This document shows positions 7,778-20,042 of a DNA stretch of 64,000 bases, one piece after another (the stretch's first letter is position 1; each line of letters starts with the position of its first letter). Under the pieces are notes generated by a model. It did not search any database, was not told the origin of the DNA, and worked only from the letters and a program-made list of their open reading frames with translations. The translations under genes and the position numbers were made by a program. Source of the DNA: Chersky-840 sp963811775 (GTDB taxonomy: Bacteria; Actinomycetota; Acidimicrobiia; Acidimicrobiales; UBA8190); the NCBI GenBank assembly GCA_963811775.1, contig CAWESO010000001.1, positions 62,001 to 126,000 of the forward strand, read 5' to 3'.

Positions 7778-9741
7778 TCAGGCCCGCACCGGGTCGACCT
7801 CCACCCGGAGCCGGCCCGGCGGCCGGGGAACGGACCCGAGAAGGTCGCACAGCGCGACGTGGTCGGCCGCCCGCACCGACCAGCTCCCGTCGACGGGCCC
7901 GGTCACCGACACGGTGTCGGGCGCGGCCGCCCGCACGGCCGAGCCGTACGCGTCGGCGGCGGGCCCCGACACCACCGCCAACGCGCTGAAGGGAGGAAGG
8001 TGAAGGGCCCGGCGCACCTCGGTCTCCTCGGCGGCCAGCACGCCGGGATCGGCCGACACCGCGGCCATGAGGGCCGGGTGCTGGGGCTGGCGGGTCTGGA
8101 CCGCGACGCGGCCCGGGGCCCGGTCACCGCCGCGCCCCGGCTCGGCGCCCCCCACGAGGCGCGGCGGCGCGTGCCAGCAGCGCCAGGGACTCCTCGGCGG
8201 CCCGGAACCGAGGGGCCAGGAGCTCGGAGTCGAACTCGAGGAACACCACCGCGTCGGCGTGCGGCACCCGGTGCAGGGCCGCCTCGGTCCCCACCACCAC
8301 CGACGCGTCGCGTATGCGGGCGCGCTCGGCCTCGTCGTCGTGCGCCGGTCCCCACACCTCGGCCACCGGCCGCCCCACGAGCGCTTCGAGGTCCTCGCGC
8401 ACGCGCGTCACGCCCAGGCGCAACGCCTTCAGGCGCGTCGTGCCGCACCGCGCGCAGACGACGGGACGCTCTTGCGTGCAACGGCGGCAGCGCAGCAGCG
8501 GCGCCTTCGTCTCACCGTCGGGGGTGTCGGGGCCCTGGGGGGCGTCGGTCGCCGTCGACATCCCGGGACCGGCCGCCGCGGTCAGACGCCGGCGCGGACG
8601 GGAAGGGGTCCCGACGAGCTCCAGGGGGCCGCCACAGGTCTCACAACGCGCCAGCTCGCCGCACGACGCGCACGACAGCAACCGCACGCGGCCGGTGCGG
8701 TTGACGACGCACACCACCTTCCGGCCCGGGCGGGCCGTGACGTCGCGCACCAGACGCACGAGGCGGGTCGAGAACAGGCCGGTGCGCGGATCGTCACCGC
8801 GGCGGTCGATGACCTCGACGGCGGGCCAGCCCCGGCGTTCCTCGGTCCGTGTGGGCACGACGAGCGGGCCCAGCGCCAGGAGCTCGAGCGTGGGGCACGG
8901 CGACACGAGCGCACACGGCACACCGTCGCGCCGGGCACGCTCGGCCACCACCACCGGTGCCGCCCACGTCGGCGCGCGCTCTTCGTGGTACACCTCGTCA
9001 TGGGCATCGAGGACGACGGCCGCCGCCAGCCGCGGCAGGGGCGCGAAGGCCGCGGCGCGTGTCCCCACGGCCACACACCCACCCGATCGGGCCAACGCCC
9101 ACTGCTCGGGGAGCACGGCGGTCACGACACCGTGCGCCCGCAGCCGGCGCGCCACCTCCGCCGCCGCGCCGTGGCCGGGCGCGAGCACGAGCGCCCCGCT
9201 TCCGTCCCCGCCGTGGCGAGTGCGGCGCGCCGCCTCGAAGACCAGGGGCCACGGATCGCCGCTCGGACCGAGCCGGACCACCGTCGTGGCACCGTCGAGC
9301 CCGGGGACCGCGGCGGGCGCTGCTGCCGACGCCCGAACAGACGCGGCCGCAGATGCTGACCCAGGTGCAGCGGGCAGCCGGCGCCCGCTCCCCGAGTCGG
9401 GCAGGGCCCGCACCGCCAGGGACGACGACGCCGTTCCGAGGAAGGTGGGGACCGGTCCGGCCCATCGCCACGCCGCCCAGGCCGCGAGCTCGAGGACGGC
9501 CGGGGGTGGGCCCCAGCCCCGCACGGCGGAGATCGGGCGCAGCGTCACGCCCGGCACCGGCTCCACGTCGTCCTCGACGACCCATCCCGCCACACGACGG
9601 GGCCCCAGGGCGATCCGAACCTCGGTCCCCACGCGCACCGACGCGCTCGAGCGCGTCGGGAACCGAGTAGTCGAAGGTCTTGCGCAGCGCGCTCACGTCG
9701 GGGAGGACCCGGACGACGCGCCCGCGGTGCGCTTCTTCCAT
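7778..9741 (-). CDS. priA: PriA-like primosomal protein N', two frameshifts
   Basis: The product is read in three pieces. 9741 to about 9645 gives EEAHRGRVVRVLPDVSALRK and FDYSVPDALERV. A second frame (about 9638-8165) gives RVGTEVRIALGPRRVAGWVV through FLEFDSELLAPRFRAAEESL. A third (about 8160-7778) gives GRVAVQTRQPQHPAL and LHLPPFSALAVVSGPA. Each join is fixed by one base; near 8161-8170 removing a C restores ARAARLVGGA. Zinc-binding Cys pairs are present (CASCG, CETCGG, CRRC, CARCGT). The Walker A position reads LAPGHGAAAE, without GKT, and the DEEH box is lost, as in other actinobacterial PriA, so helicase activity is unlikely. The frameshifts are probably sequence errors. Confidence 0.8.
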
Positions 9742-9794
9742 GGCCGCAGTCTGACGCGACGCTGGGTCGCGCCGGGGTGCGGCGCCTGCGCCCG

Positions 9795-10991
9795 CTACAG
9801 GCCCAGGGCGCGCTTGAGATCGTCCACCCGCGGCGTCGCCTCCCAGGTGAACTCCTTGTCCGAACGGCCGAAGTGACCGTAGGCGGCGGTGCGGCGGTAG
9901 ATCGGACGCTTCAGGTCGAGGTCGCGCACGATTGCAGCCGGTCGCAGGTCGAAGACCTCGCGCACGGCGCGCTCGATCTTGTCGGGGTCCACCGACTCGG
10001 TGCCGAAGGTCTCGACCATGAGCGAGACGGGGCTGGCCACGCCGATGGCGTAGGCAACCTGGACCTCGCAGCGCTTGGCCGCGCCGGCGGCCACCACGTG
10101 CTTGGCCACCCAGCGCGCCGCGTAGGCGGCGGAGCGGTCGACCTTGGAGGGGTCCTTCCCTGAGAACGCCCCTCCCCCGTGCCGGGCCATGCCGCCGTAG
10201 GTGTCCACGATGATCTTGCGACCCGTGAGCCCGGTGTCGGCGTGGGGCCCACCCAACTCGAAACGGCCGGTGGGGTTGGCGAGCACGCGCAGCGCCGAGG
10301 TGTCGAGATCGGGCGGCAGCAACGGGTGGATCACGTGCTCGCGCAGATCGGGAAGAAGAAGCGTCTCGATGTCGACCCCCGGCGCGTGCTGGGTGGAGAT
10401 CAGCACCGTGTCGATGGCGATCGGCCGACCGGCCTCGTACACCACCGACACCTGGGTCTTGCCGTCGGGCCGGAGATAGGGCAGCACGCCGACGCGTCGC
10501 ACCTGGGCCAGGCGCTGGGCGAGACGGTGTGCCATCCAGATGGGCAGGGGCATCAGGTCGGGCGTCTCGTCGCACGCGTACCCGAACATCATCCCCTGGT
10601 CGCCCGCGCCCTGCGCGTTGAGCTGGTCCTCGCCGCCCGAGCCGGTGCGCAGCTCGTGAGCGGCGGTCACGCCTTGGGCGATGTCCGAGGACTGCTCGTC
10701 GAGCGCAACCAATACCCCGCAGGTCCGGCCGTTGAACCCGTGGGTGTCGCTGTCGTAGCCGATGTCGCACACGACCTCGCGCACCAAGGCGGGGATGTCG
10801 ATGTAGCACTGGGTGGAGATCTCACCGGCCACCACCACGAGGCCCGTCGTGAGCAGCGTCTCGCACGCGACCCTGCCCTCGGGATCGGACTTGAGCACGG
10901 CGTCGAGGACCGAGTCCGAGATCTGGTCCGCCATCTTGTCGGGATGCCCCTCGGTCACCGACTCCGATGTGAAGGTGTGGCGCGTGGTCAC
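9795..10991 (-). CDS. metK: S-adenosylmethionine synthetase
   Basis: MetK makes AdoMet from ATP and methionine. At 398 residues it has normal length. Motifs: FTSESVTEGHPDKMADQISD at the N-terminus, GAGDQGMMFGYACDETP (signature 1), LRPDGKTQVSVVYE, and GGGAFSGKDPSKVDRSAAYA (signature 2), then TAAYGHFGR. Start is GTG at 10989-10991, forming a GTGA overlap with the stop of coaBC. AdoMet is also the cofactor of the radical SAM enzyme at 31625. Confidence 0.97.
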   Translation of the reverse strand: MTTRHTFTSESVTEGHPDKMADQISDSVLDAVLKSDPEGRVACETLLTTGLVVVAGEISTQCYIDIPALVREVVCDIGYDSDTHGFNGRTCGVLVALDEQSSDIAQGVTAAHELRTGSGGEDQLNAQGAGDQGMMFGYACDETPDLMPLPIWMAHRLAQRLAQVRRVGVLPYLRPDGKTQVSVVYEAGRPIAIDTVLISTQHAPGVDIETLLLPDLREHVIHPLLPPDLDTSALRVLANPTGRFELGGPHADTGLTGRKIIVDTYGGMARHGGGAFSGKDPSKVDRSAAYAARWVAKHVVAAGAAKRCEVQVAYAIGVASPVSLMVETFGTESVDPDKIERAVREVFDLRPAAIVRDLDLKRPIYRRTAAYGHFGRSDKEFTWEATPRVDDLKRALGL

Positions 10992-12265
10992 GGCGTGCTC
11001 CTCGAGTTGTCGTCCCCCCCGGAGGCTTCGGCGCGCCGCATGCCCCCACCGGGACGTTGTGCGTCCAGGCGATCGATCACACTATCCAAAATGGCGTGGG
11101 CCACCTCGAGCTTCGAGGTCAGTGCCACCTCGCGGCATGTGCCGTCGGAACCCATGATCGTCACGGCGTTGGTGTCGTGATCGAACCCCACATGCTGCGC
11201 CGAGATGTCGTTGGCCACCATGAGGTCCAGGTTCTTGGCCCTCAGCTTGGTCGCCGCCCGGCCCGCCATGTCGTGGGTCTCGGCCGCGAATCCCACGAGG
11301 ACCTGACCCGCACCGCGACGGCGGCCCAGCTCGGCCAGGATGTCGGGCGTGGGCTCGAGCACGAGCTCGGGCACCCCGTCGGACTTGGACAACTTGGTGT
11401 CGGCCGGCGTCTTCAACCGGAAGTCCGCCACCGCGGCGGCCATCACCACCACATCCGCGTCGACGGCGCGCGCCAGGACGGCCGCTTCCATGTCCGCGGC
11501 GGTCTCGACGTGCACCACCTCGACACCCGTGGGGACGGCTCGGTGCGAGGCGGTCACGAGCACCACGTGCGCGCCGCGCGCTGCGGCTGCCTCGGCCACG
11601 GCATGACCCTGCTTGCCCGACGAGCGGTTGGTGATGAACCGCACCGGGTCGATCGGCTCTCGTGTGCCTCCGGCGCTGACCACCACGCGTCGGCCGACCA
11701 GGTCGCGACGGCGAGGCGCGCCACCGAGGACGGCGGTGGCGGCCGCGACGATGTCGGAGGGCTCGGCCAGGCGTCCGGCGCCGACGTCGCCACCCGCCAG
11801 CCGACCCTCGCCAGGGTCGACGACGTGCACGCCGCGGCGGCGCAGGGTGGCCAGGTTGTCCTGGACGGCCGGGTGCTCCCACATCTCGGTGTGCATGGCC
11901 GGGCACACCATCACCGGCGCGCGCGTGGCAAGGACAGTCGCAGTGAGCAAGCCGTCGGAGAGCCCGTTGGCGTACGAGCCGAGGAAGCGCGCCGTCGCCG
12001 GGACCACCAGCACGAGATCGGCGCGACGGCCGAGGTCGGTGTGCGGGATGGGGTCGTCCTCGGACCACAGGCTCTTGCGCACCGGCTCCGAGGCCAGCGC
12101 GGAGAACGTCACCTCACCCACGAAACGGGTGGCGTCGTCGGTGAGGACGGGGATGACGTGCACTCCGGCATCGACGAGGCGGCGACACACCTCGACCGCC
12201 TTGTACGCGGCGATGCCGCCGGTCACGCCCAAGACGACGGTCTTCCCCGCGACGGGGTCGCTCAT
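10988..12265 (-). CDS. coaBC: Phosphopantothenoylcysteine decarboxylase/ligase
   Basis: CoaBC carries out two steps of coenzyme A synthesis, cysteine ligation and decarboxylation. The N-terminal flavin-dependent CoaC domain starts VVLGVTGGIAAYKAVEVCRR and has the CPAMHTEMWEHPAVQDNL substrate motif. The CoaB domain (from about 185) has VSAGGTREPIDPVRFITNRS, GKQGHAVAEAAAARGA and AAVADFRLKTPADTKL. The start ATG at 12265 gives 425 residues; upstream in-frame sequence is rpoZ. It overlaps metK by GTGA. Confidence 0.96.
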   Translation of the reverse strand: MSDPVAGKTVVLGVTGGIAAYKAVEVCRRLVDAGVHVIPVLTDDATRFVGEVTFSALASEPVRKSLWSEDDPIPHTDLGRRADLVLVVPATARFLGSYANGLSDGLLTATVLATRAPVMVCPAMHTEMWEHPAVQDNLATLRRRGVHVVDPGEGRLAGGDVGAGRLAEPSDIVAAATAVLGGAPRRRDLVGRRVVVSAGGTREPIDPVRFITNRSSGKQGHAVAEAAAARGAHVVLVTASHRAVPTGVEVVHVETAADMEAAVLARAVDADVVVMAAAVADFRLKTPADTKLSKSDGVPELVLEPTPDILAELGRRRGAGQVLVGFAAETHDMAGRAATKLRAKNLDLMVANDISAQHVGFDHDTNAVTIMGSDGTCREVALTSKLEVAHAILDSVIDRLDAQRPGGGMRRAEASGGDDNSRSTP

Positions 12266-12308
12266 GGCACGTGCTCCCGGGATCGGTGGCGGGCGGCTCT
12301 GCCGCCTG

Positions 12309-12707
12309 CTACTCGCCGGCCTCCGGTTGGTCCCCCACCGCGTCGGTTTCGGCTCCGGGGTCGGCGGCGAGCTCGCCCACGAGGGCGGTGAGCTCGGGCC
12401 CGCCTGCGGTGCCCGCGCCGTCGTCGGCACCTTCGGCACCTTCCTCGTCTACCTCGGCAGGGTCGATGCGGTGGTAGGTGGCCTTGCCCGCCGCGACCTC
12501 CTCGAAGGCGATCGTGAGGGGCTTGCCCGATACCGAGGTCACCTGGGGGGGCACGACGAAACCGAGGCCCTCACCCAGCTGGTTGTAATACGAGTTGATC
12601 TGCCGGGCCCGCTTGGCCGACAGGGCGACCAGCGTGAACTTGGAGTCGACCTTGTCGAGGAGGCTCTCGATGGGAGGGTCCATGAGCGTCGAGCGGCGTT
12701 GGGGCAA
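12309..12707 (-). CDS. rpoZ: RNA polymerase omega subunit
   Basis: Omega assists assembly of RNA polymerase around beta-prime. The core motif is MDPPIESLLDKVDSKFTLVA then LSAKRARQINSYYNQLGEGL, with the C-terminal half FEEVAAGKATYHRID and an acidic tail. I chose the TTG at 12705-12707 over the internal ATG at 12683. It has CAGGAG six bases upstream, inside the end of gmk, whereas the ATG has no ribosome binding site. It lies one base after the gmk stop, in the conserved order mihF-gmk-rpoZ-coaBC. Confidence 0.93.
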   Translation of the reverse strand: MPQRRSTLMDPPIESLLDKVDSKFTLVALSAKRARQINSYYNQLGEGLGFVVPPQVTSVSGKPLTIAFEEVAAGKATYHRIDPAEVDEEGAEGADDGAGTAGGPELTALVGELAADPGAETDAVGDQPEAGE

Positions 12708-12708
12708 T

Positions 12709-13281
12709 TCAGGCTCCTGGAGCGGGGCCGGTGGCGGGACCCGGCGGGAGATTTCGGTGAAGGTCCAGTATACCGGCCACCTCGGCCACCGCCTGGTCCA
12801 CGTCCTCGTTCACGACCACGAAGGGTGTGAGCTCCCTGCCCAGGCGCATCTCCTCGACGCCCTTGGCGATGCGCCGGTCGACCTCGGCGGCGTCGTCGCC
12901 CCGGTGTCGCAGTCGCTGGCGCTGGACCTCGGTGGACGGGGGGACGAGCAGGACGACGAGTGCGTCGGGGTGCCGGTCCCGCACCTGGCGGGCCCCTTGC
13001 AGGTCGATCTCGAGGACGACGTCCCTGCCCGGCGGGGCGTCGGGCAGCGGCGTGCCGTAGAGATGCCCGAGGAATTCGGCCCATTCGAGGAAGCCGCCGG
13101 CGGCGACCCTCGCCTCGAACCGGTCCCGCTCGACGAAGGTGTACGCGTCCTCGGCCTCACCGGGCCGACGGGGGCGCGTGGTCCACGACCGGCTCAGCCA
13201 CAGCAGGGGGTCGCGTTCGACCAACCGAGCGACGACGGTGCCCTTCCCCGCCCCACCCGGGCCGGAGATGACGAGGATCAG
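12709..13281 (-). CDS. gmk: Guanylate kinase (probable CTG start)
   Basis: Gmk phosphorylates GMP to GDP. Reading upstream of the first canonical codon is required to include the P-loop: ILVISGPGGAGKGTVVARLV, then SRSWTTRPRRPGEAEDAYTF, FLEWAEFLGHLYGTP and VVLEIDLQGARQV. No ATG, GTG or TTG exists in frame between the P-loop and the mihF gene. The best start is CTG at 13279-13281, which overlaps the mihF TGA as CTGA and gives 190 residues. Alternatives are another rare start or a small indel. The family resemblance is unambiguous. Confidence 0.9.
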   Translation of the reverse strand: MILVISGPGGAGKGTVVARLVERDPLLWLSRSWTTRPRRPGEAEDAYTFVERDRFEARVAAGGFLEWAEFLGHLYGTPLPDAPPGRDVVLEIDLQGARQVRDRHPDALVVLLVPPSTEVQRQRLRHRGDDAAEVDRRIAKGVEEMRLGRELTPFVVVNEDVDQAVAEVAGILDLHRNLPPGPATGPAPGA

Positions 13282-13610
13282 GACTTCGAGGTATGCGTCA
13301 GCAGAGCATCGCGCTGGTTGGCACCGAGGCCTTGCAAGCGACGACTCTCGCTGATGCCCACCGTCTCCATGAGACGACGAGCCTTGACCTTGCCCAGGCC
13401 GGGGAGAGATTCGAGAACCGACAGCACCTTCATCTTGCCGACGGTCTCGTCCTTCTCGGCGCGCGTGAGGAGCTCCGACAGGGTGATGGACCCCATCTTG
13501 AGCTTCTCCTTCACCTCGGCCCGCTCACGGCGGACCCGGGCGGCCTTGTCCAGCGCCGCCTGGCGCTGCTCCGGGGTGAGTGCAGGAGGTTGCGGCATGC
13601 GGGCCACCAT
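13278..13610 (-). CDS. mihF: Actinobacterial integration host factor mIHF
   Basis: mIHF is a small nucleoid-associated DNA-binding protein restricted to actinobacteria; it bends DNA and is essential in mycobacteria. The 110-residue product reads PPALTPEQRQAALDKAARVR, then KLKMGSITLSELLTRAEKDE, VGKMKVLSVLESLPGLGKVK and ARRLMETVGISESRRLQGLG. The last part contains the helix-hairpin-helix-like DNA contact (LPGLGKVKA). The ATG at 13608-13610 has GAGGG five bases upstream; ATG 13598 is an alternative. Its conserved position before gmk supports the call. Confidence 0.93.
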   Translation of the reverse strand: MVARMPQPPALTPEQRQAALDKAARVRRERAEVKEKLKMGSITLSELLTRAEKDETVGKMKVLSVLESLPGLGKVKARRLMETVGISESRRLQGLGANQRDALLTHTSKS

Positions 13611-13630
13611 AGCGCCCTCGTGAGCGGGGG

Positions 13631-14338
13631 TCATCCGCGCCGATCGGCCATCGACGAAGCCACTTCTTCGGCCACGGCGGCCGCCATGGCCTCGGGGTCC
13701 TCGGCGGCGGTGACGGCGCGACCGATGACCAGAACGTCGGCGCCGGCCGCGATCGCGGTGGCGGGGGTGGCGGCGCGCGCTTGGTCGTCGGTGGCGGTGC
13801 CCGAGGGGCGGATGCCGGGGACCATGGTCAAGAGCCCCGGGGCGGCCTCACGCGTCACGGCGAGATCCGACGCCGCGCACACCAGTCCCCCGCAGCCGGC
13901 CGCGGCGGCCAACCTCGACCGAGAGAAAAGTGCCTCGGCGGGTGCGGCGGTGTCACTGGTCAGGACGGTGACACCCAGCACGCAGGGTGCTGGCGCGCCG
14001 GCCGCCGAAGCCCCCTCGGACATGCCCGAGACCGCGGCGGCCACCATGGCTTCACCACCCTGCGTGTGAACCGTGGCGAAGGCCACCCCGAGGCCCCCGA
14101 GCACCCGGGCCGCCCGCGACACCGTTGTGGGGATGTCGTGCAATTTGAGGTCGAGGAAGACCCGGTACCCCTCGTCGGTCAGGGCCGAGACGGTCTCGGG
14201 CCCGGCCGCGCCGAAGAGCTCCAGGCCCACCTTCGCCACGCCGAACCAGGGCCGGAGCCTGCGGGCCAGGCGGAGGGCCACCACCAGGTCGTCCACGTCG
14301 AGTGCCAGAGCCAGACGGTGGCGGGGGTCCTCAGCCAT
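13631..14338 (-). CDS. pyrF: Orotidine-5'-phosphate decarboxylase
   Basis: PyrF converts OMP to UMP, the last step of de novo pyrimidine synthesis. The TIM-barrel motifs are LALALDVDDLVVALRLARRL, FLDLKLHDIPTTVSRAA with the catalytic Asp-Lys-Asp set, ATVHTQGGEAM, VPGIRPSGTATDDQ and DVLVIGRAVTAAEDP. The start ATG at 14336-14338 gives 235 residues and overlaps the end of pyrD by 8 bases. The upstream in-frame ORF is in the pyrD tail and is not coding for this protein. Confidence 0.95.
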   Translation of the reverse strand: MAEDPRHRLALALDVDDLVVALRLARRLRPWFGVAKVGLELFGAAGPETVSALTDEGYRVFLDLKLHDIPTTVSRAARVLGGLGVAFATVHTQGGEAMVAAAVSGMSEGASAAGAPAPCVLGVTVLTSDTAAPAEALFSRSRLAAAAGCGGLVCAASDLAVTREAAPGLLTMVPGIRPSGTATDDQARAATPATAIAAGADVLVIGRAVTAAEDPEAMAAAVAEEVASSMADRRG

Positions 14339-15542
14339 GGCCCTGGGGACCCCTCCGAGGTGGCAGGGGCGGCGGGCGCGATCCCACATCGGGCCGCTCC
14401 ACGGGGGCGGGTCGCGGCCCGCCGGGCCCGGGCGCGACGCCGGGCCCCGGTGTCGAACCGGGCGGGACCGGAGCGGGCGCGGTGAACAGGGGCGGCTCGG
14501 GCACGGGTTGGCCGGGGACGGGATCGGGCTCCAGGGTCGGCCTGTCGCCGTATCCACCTGGCTCGCCGTATCGACCCGGCGCGCCGTATCCACCTGGTGC
14601 GACGGGTGCGGTGTTCTCTTTCGTGGTGTGCACGGCCCCGATCAGGGCGCGCACGTCGGCGACGCCGTGGATCCGGCACCACCGCTGGAGCCCGGCCTGC
14701 ACCCGCGCCGGCGCGCGGGTCGCGGAACGTCGCCGTGCCCACCTCGACCGCATCGGCTCCGGCCATCATCAGCTCCACCGCGTCGACACCACGGGCCACC
14801 CCTCCGACGCCGACGATGCCGGCTTGCGGGAACGCGACACGACAGTCGTGCACGGCCCGGACGGCGACCGGACGGATGGCCGGCCCCGACAGGCCGCCGC
14901 CGCGCCCCGCCGATCCCAAGCGGTAGGTACGGGTCCTGACGTCGATGGCCATGCCGAGCACCGTGTTGATCAGCACGAGGGCCTCGGCCCCCGCGTCGAG
15001 CGCGGCGCCGGCGACCTCGACGATGTCGGGCGTGTTCGGGCTCAACTTCACCCACAGCGGCAACCGGCACGCCGCGGCGGCGGTGACGGCCTGCGCCGTG
15101 GCCCGCGCCGAGTGGGCGAACATGCGACCGCGGTCCTCGAGGTTGGGACAGCTCACATTCACCTCCACGGCGATGACGCCCGGCGCGCCGTCGAGCATCG
15201 CCGCCGCCTCGGCGTACTCCTGAGCGCTGTGGCCCCAGATGCTCGCCACCACGCGCGCACCGCGGTCGTGGAGCGCCGGGAGCTCGTGCGCCAGCCATGC
15301 CGCCACGCCGGGGCCCTGGAGCCCGACCGAGTTGAGCATGCCCGCCGGCGTCTCGTGCACGCGCGGCGGCGGGTTCCCGGCCCACGGCGCCGCCGACAGC
15401 GACTTGACCACGATGGCGCCCAGGGTGGCGAGGTCGACGTAGGCGCCGAGCTCGGCGCCGTGCCCGGCCGTCCCCGACGCGGTGAGGATCGGGGTCGGGA
15501 GCGGCACCGACCCGACGAAGGTGCGCAGGTCGACGCGCGACC

Positions 15543-15546
<4 letters not shown>
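14331..15546 (-). CDS. pyrD: Dihydroorotate dehydrogenase (frameshifted, with Pro/Gly tail)
   Basis: PyrD oxidises dihydroorotate to orotate. It begins at a GTG (15544-15546) that overlaps the carB stop as GTGA and has GGAGG seven bases upstream. Motifs: PTPILTASGTAGHGAELG, NSVGLQGPGV, VEVNVSCPNLEDRGRMF with catalytic Cys, LWVKLSPNT and VGVGGVARGVDAVELMM. The frame changes at about 14706-14717: after VGTATFRDPRA the family sequence continues as RVQAGLQRWCRIHGVADVRA in the next frame. A 2-base loss fits best. The last ~90 residues are an unusual Gly/Tyr/Pro-rich tail encoded partly by 18-bp repeats. Confidence 0.88.
14544..14597. repeat. Three 18-bp tandem repeats in the pyrD tail
   Basis: Units at 14544-14561, 14562-14579 and 14580-14597 share the core tCGCCGTATCcACCtGG, with one to three changes each. 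On the pyrD strand they encode repeats of the type Pro-Gly-Gly-Tyr-Gly-(Ala/Glu/Asp). The length is a multiple of three, so copy-number change would keep the frame. Confidence 0.85.
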
Positions 15547-18877
<3,331 letters not shown>

Positions 18878-18878
<1 letters not shown>

Positions 18879-19990
18879 CAGCGACCCGCCTCGGCGATCA
18901 TGGTCCGGAACCGCTCGAACAGATAGCGCGCGTCGTGGGGCCCGGGCCCGGCTTCGGGGTGGTACTGCACGCTGAAGGCGGGCACGCTCGTGCACCGGAA
19001 CCCCTCGACCACGCCGTCGTTCAGATTCACGTGGGTGACCTCGGCGGCGAAGGGCCCCGACGTCGGCAGCGTGGCCGCGTCCACGGCGTAATTGTGGTTC
19101 TGGCTCGTGATCTCGACCTGGCCGGTGTCGAGGCGGCGGACGGGATGGTTGCCCCCGTGGTGCCCGAAGGGCAGCTTGTAGGTGCGGGCCCCGATCGCCT
19201 CGGCCAGCAGTTGGTGGCCGAGACAGATGCCGAACACCGGTACCCGACCGAGCAGCTCCGCCACGATGGCGGCGTGGGCCTCCAGCGCGGCGGGGTCACC
19301 GGGTCCGTTGGACAGGAAGACGCCGTCGGGCTCCATGGCCAAGGTGTCGGCCGCGCCGTGGGCGGCGGGCACCACCGTGACCGTGGCCATCTCCCCCAGG
19401 CTGCGCAACATGGTCTCCTTGACGCCGAAGTCGTAGGCGACGATGCGCAGGGCTCCCGTACCTCGGACGTACGGGGCCGCCACCGACACGTCGGTCACGA
19501 GGTCGCGCCCGGTCGTGCCGGGCTCCGCCGCGGCCGCGTCGCGCAGGGCCGACTCGGGCGCGGTCCCGAACGCACACCCCATGGCGCCGTCGGCGCGCAG
19601 GTGCCGGGTGAGCCGACGCGTGTCGATGCCGGAGATCCCCGGGAGCGAGCGGCGCGTGAGGAAGTCCTCGAACGAGCCCGTGGCGCGCCATGACGACGGT
19701 CGGGGAGGCACGTCGCGCACGACCACGCCATGACACCACGGGCGCGCCGCCTCGTCGTCGTCGGCGGTGACCCCGTAGTTCCCGATGTGGGGGTAGGTGA
19801 AGGCCACGACCTGGCCGGCGTAGCTCGGGTCGGTGACGACCTCCTGGTAGCCCGACAACACCGTGTTGAAGACGAGCTCACCGGTGGCCACGCCGCCGGG
19901 GGGACGGCGCCGATGGCCTCGCCCTCGAACACCTCGCCGTCGGCCAGCACGAGCAGCGCCGGGGATCGCCCGCCGGACCACTCCACTGTC
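18878..19990 (-). CDS. carA: Carbamoyl-phosphate synthase small subunit (frameshifted)
   Basis: CarA is the glutaminase partner of CarB. The first ~30 codons (MTVEWSGGRSPALLVLADGE, VFEGEAIGAV) are in one frame and the rest (GGVATGELVFNTVLSGYQEV, SYAGQVVAFTYPHIGNYGVT, FGICLGHQLLAEAIGARTYK with the catalytic Cys, and the HPE of VQYHPEAGPGPHDA) in another. The break is at a run of six G at 19898-19903; a seventh G restores one frame. I chose ATG 19988-19990 because AGGAGGG lies four bases upstream. An ATG at 20046, in an ATGA overlap with pyrC, is also possible. Confidence 0.9.
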
Positions 19991-20042
19991 ATCGGCCCTC
20001 CTGCTCCTGCCCCGGCGGCGACCCCGGCACCGTCGGGCGCGC

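Noticed and set aside
8998..10809. Very long minus-strand ORFs over metK, priA, dnaE and ileS
   Set aside because: They are shadow frames common in GC-rich DNA, made of Arg/Gly/Pro-rich sequence with no family motifs, except the short piece at 9741-9645 that is the true priA N-terminus.
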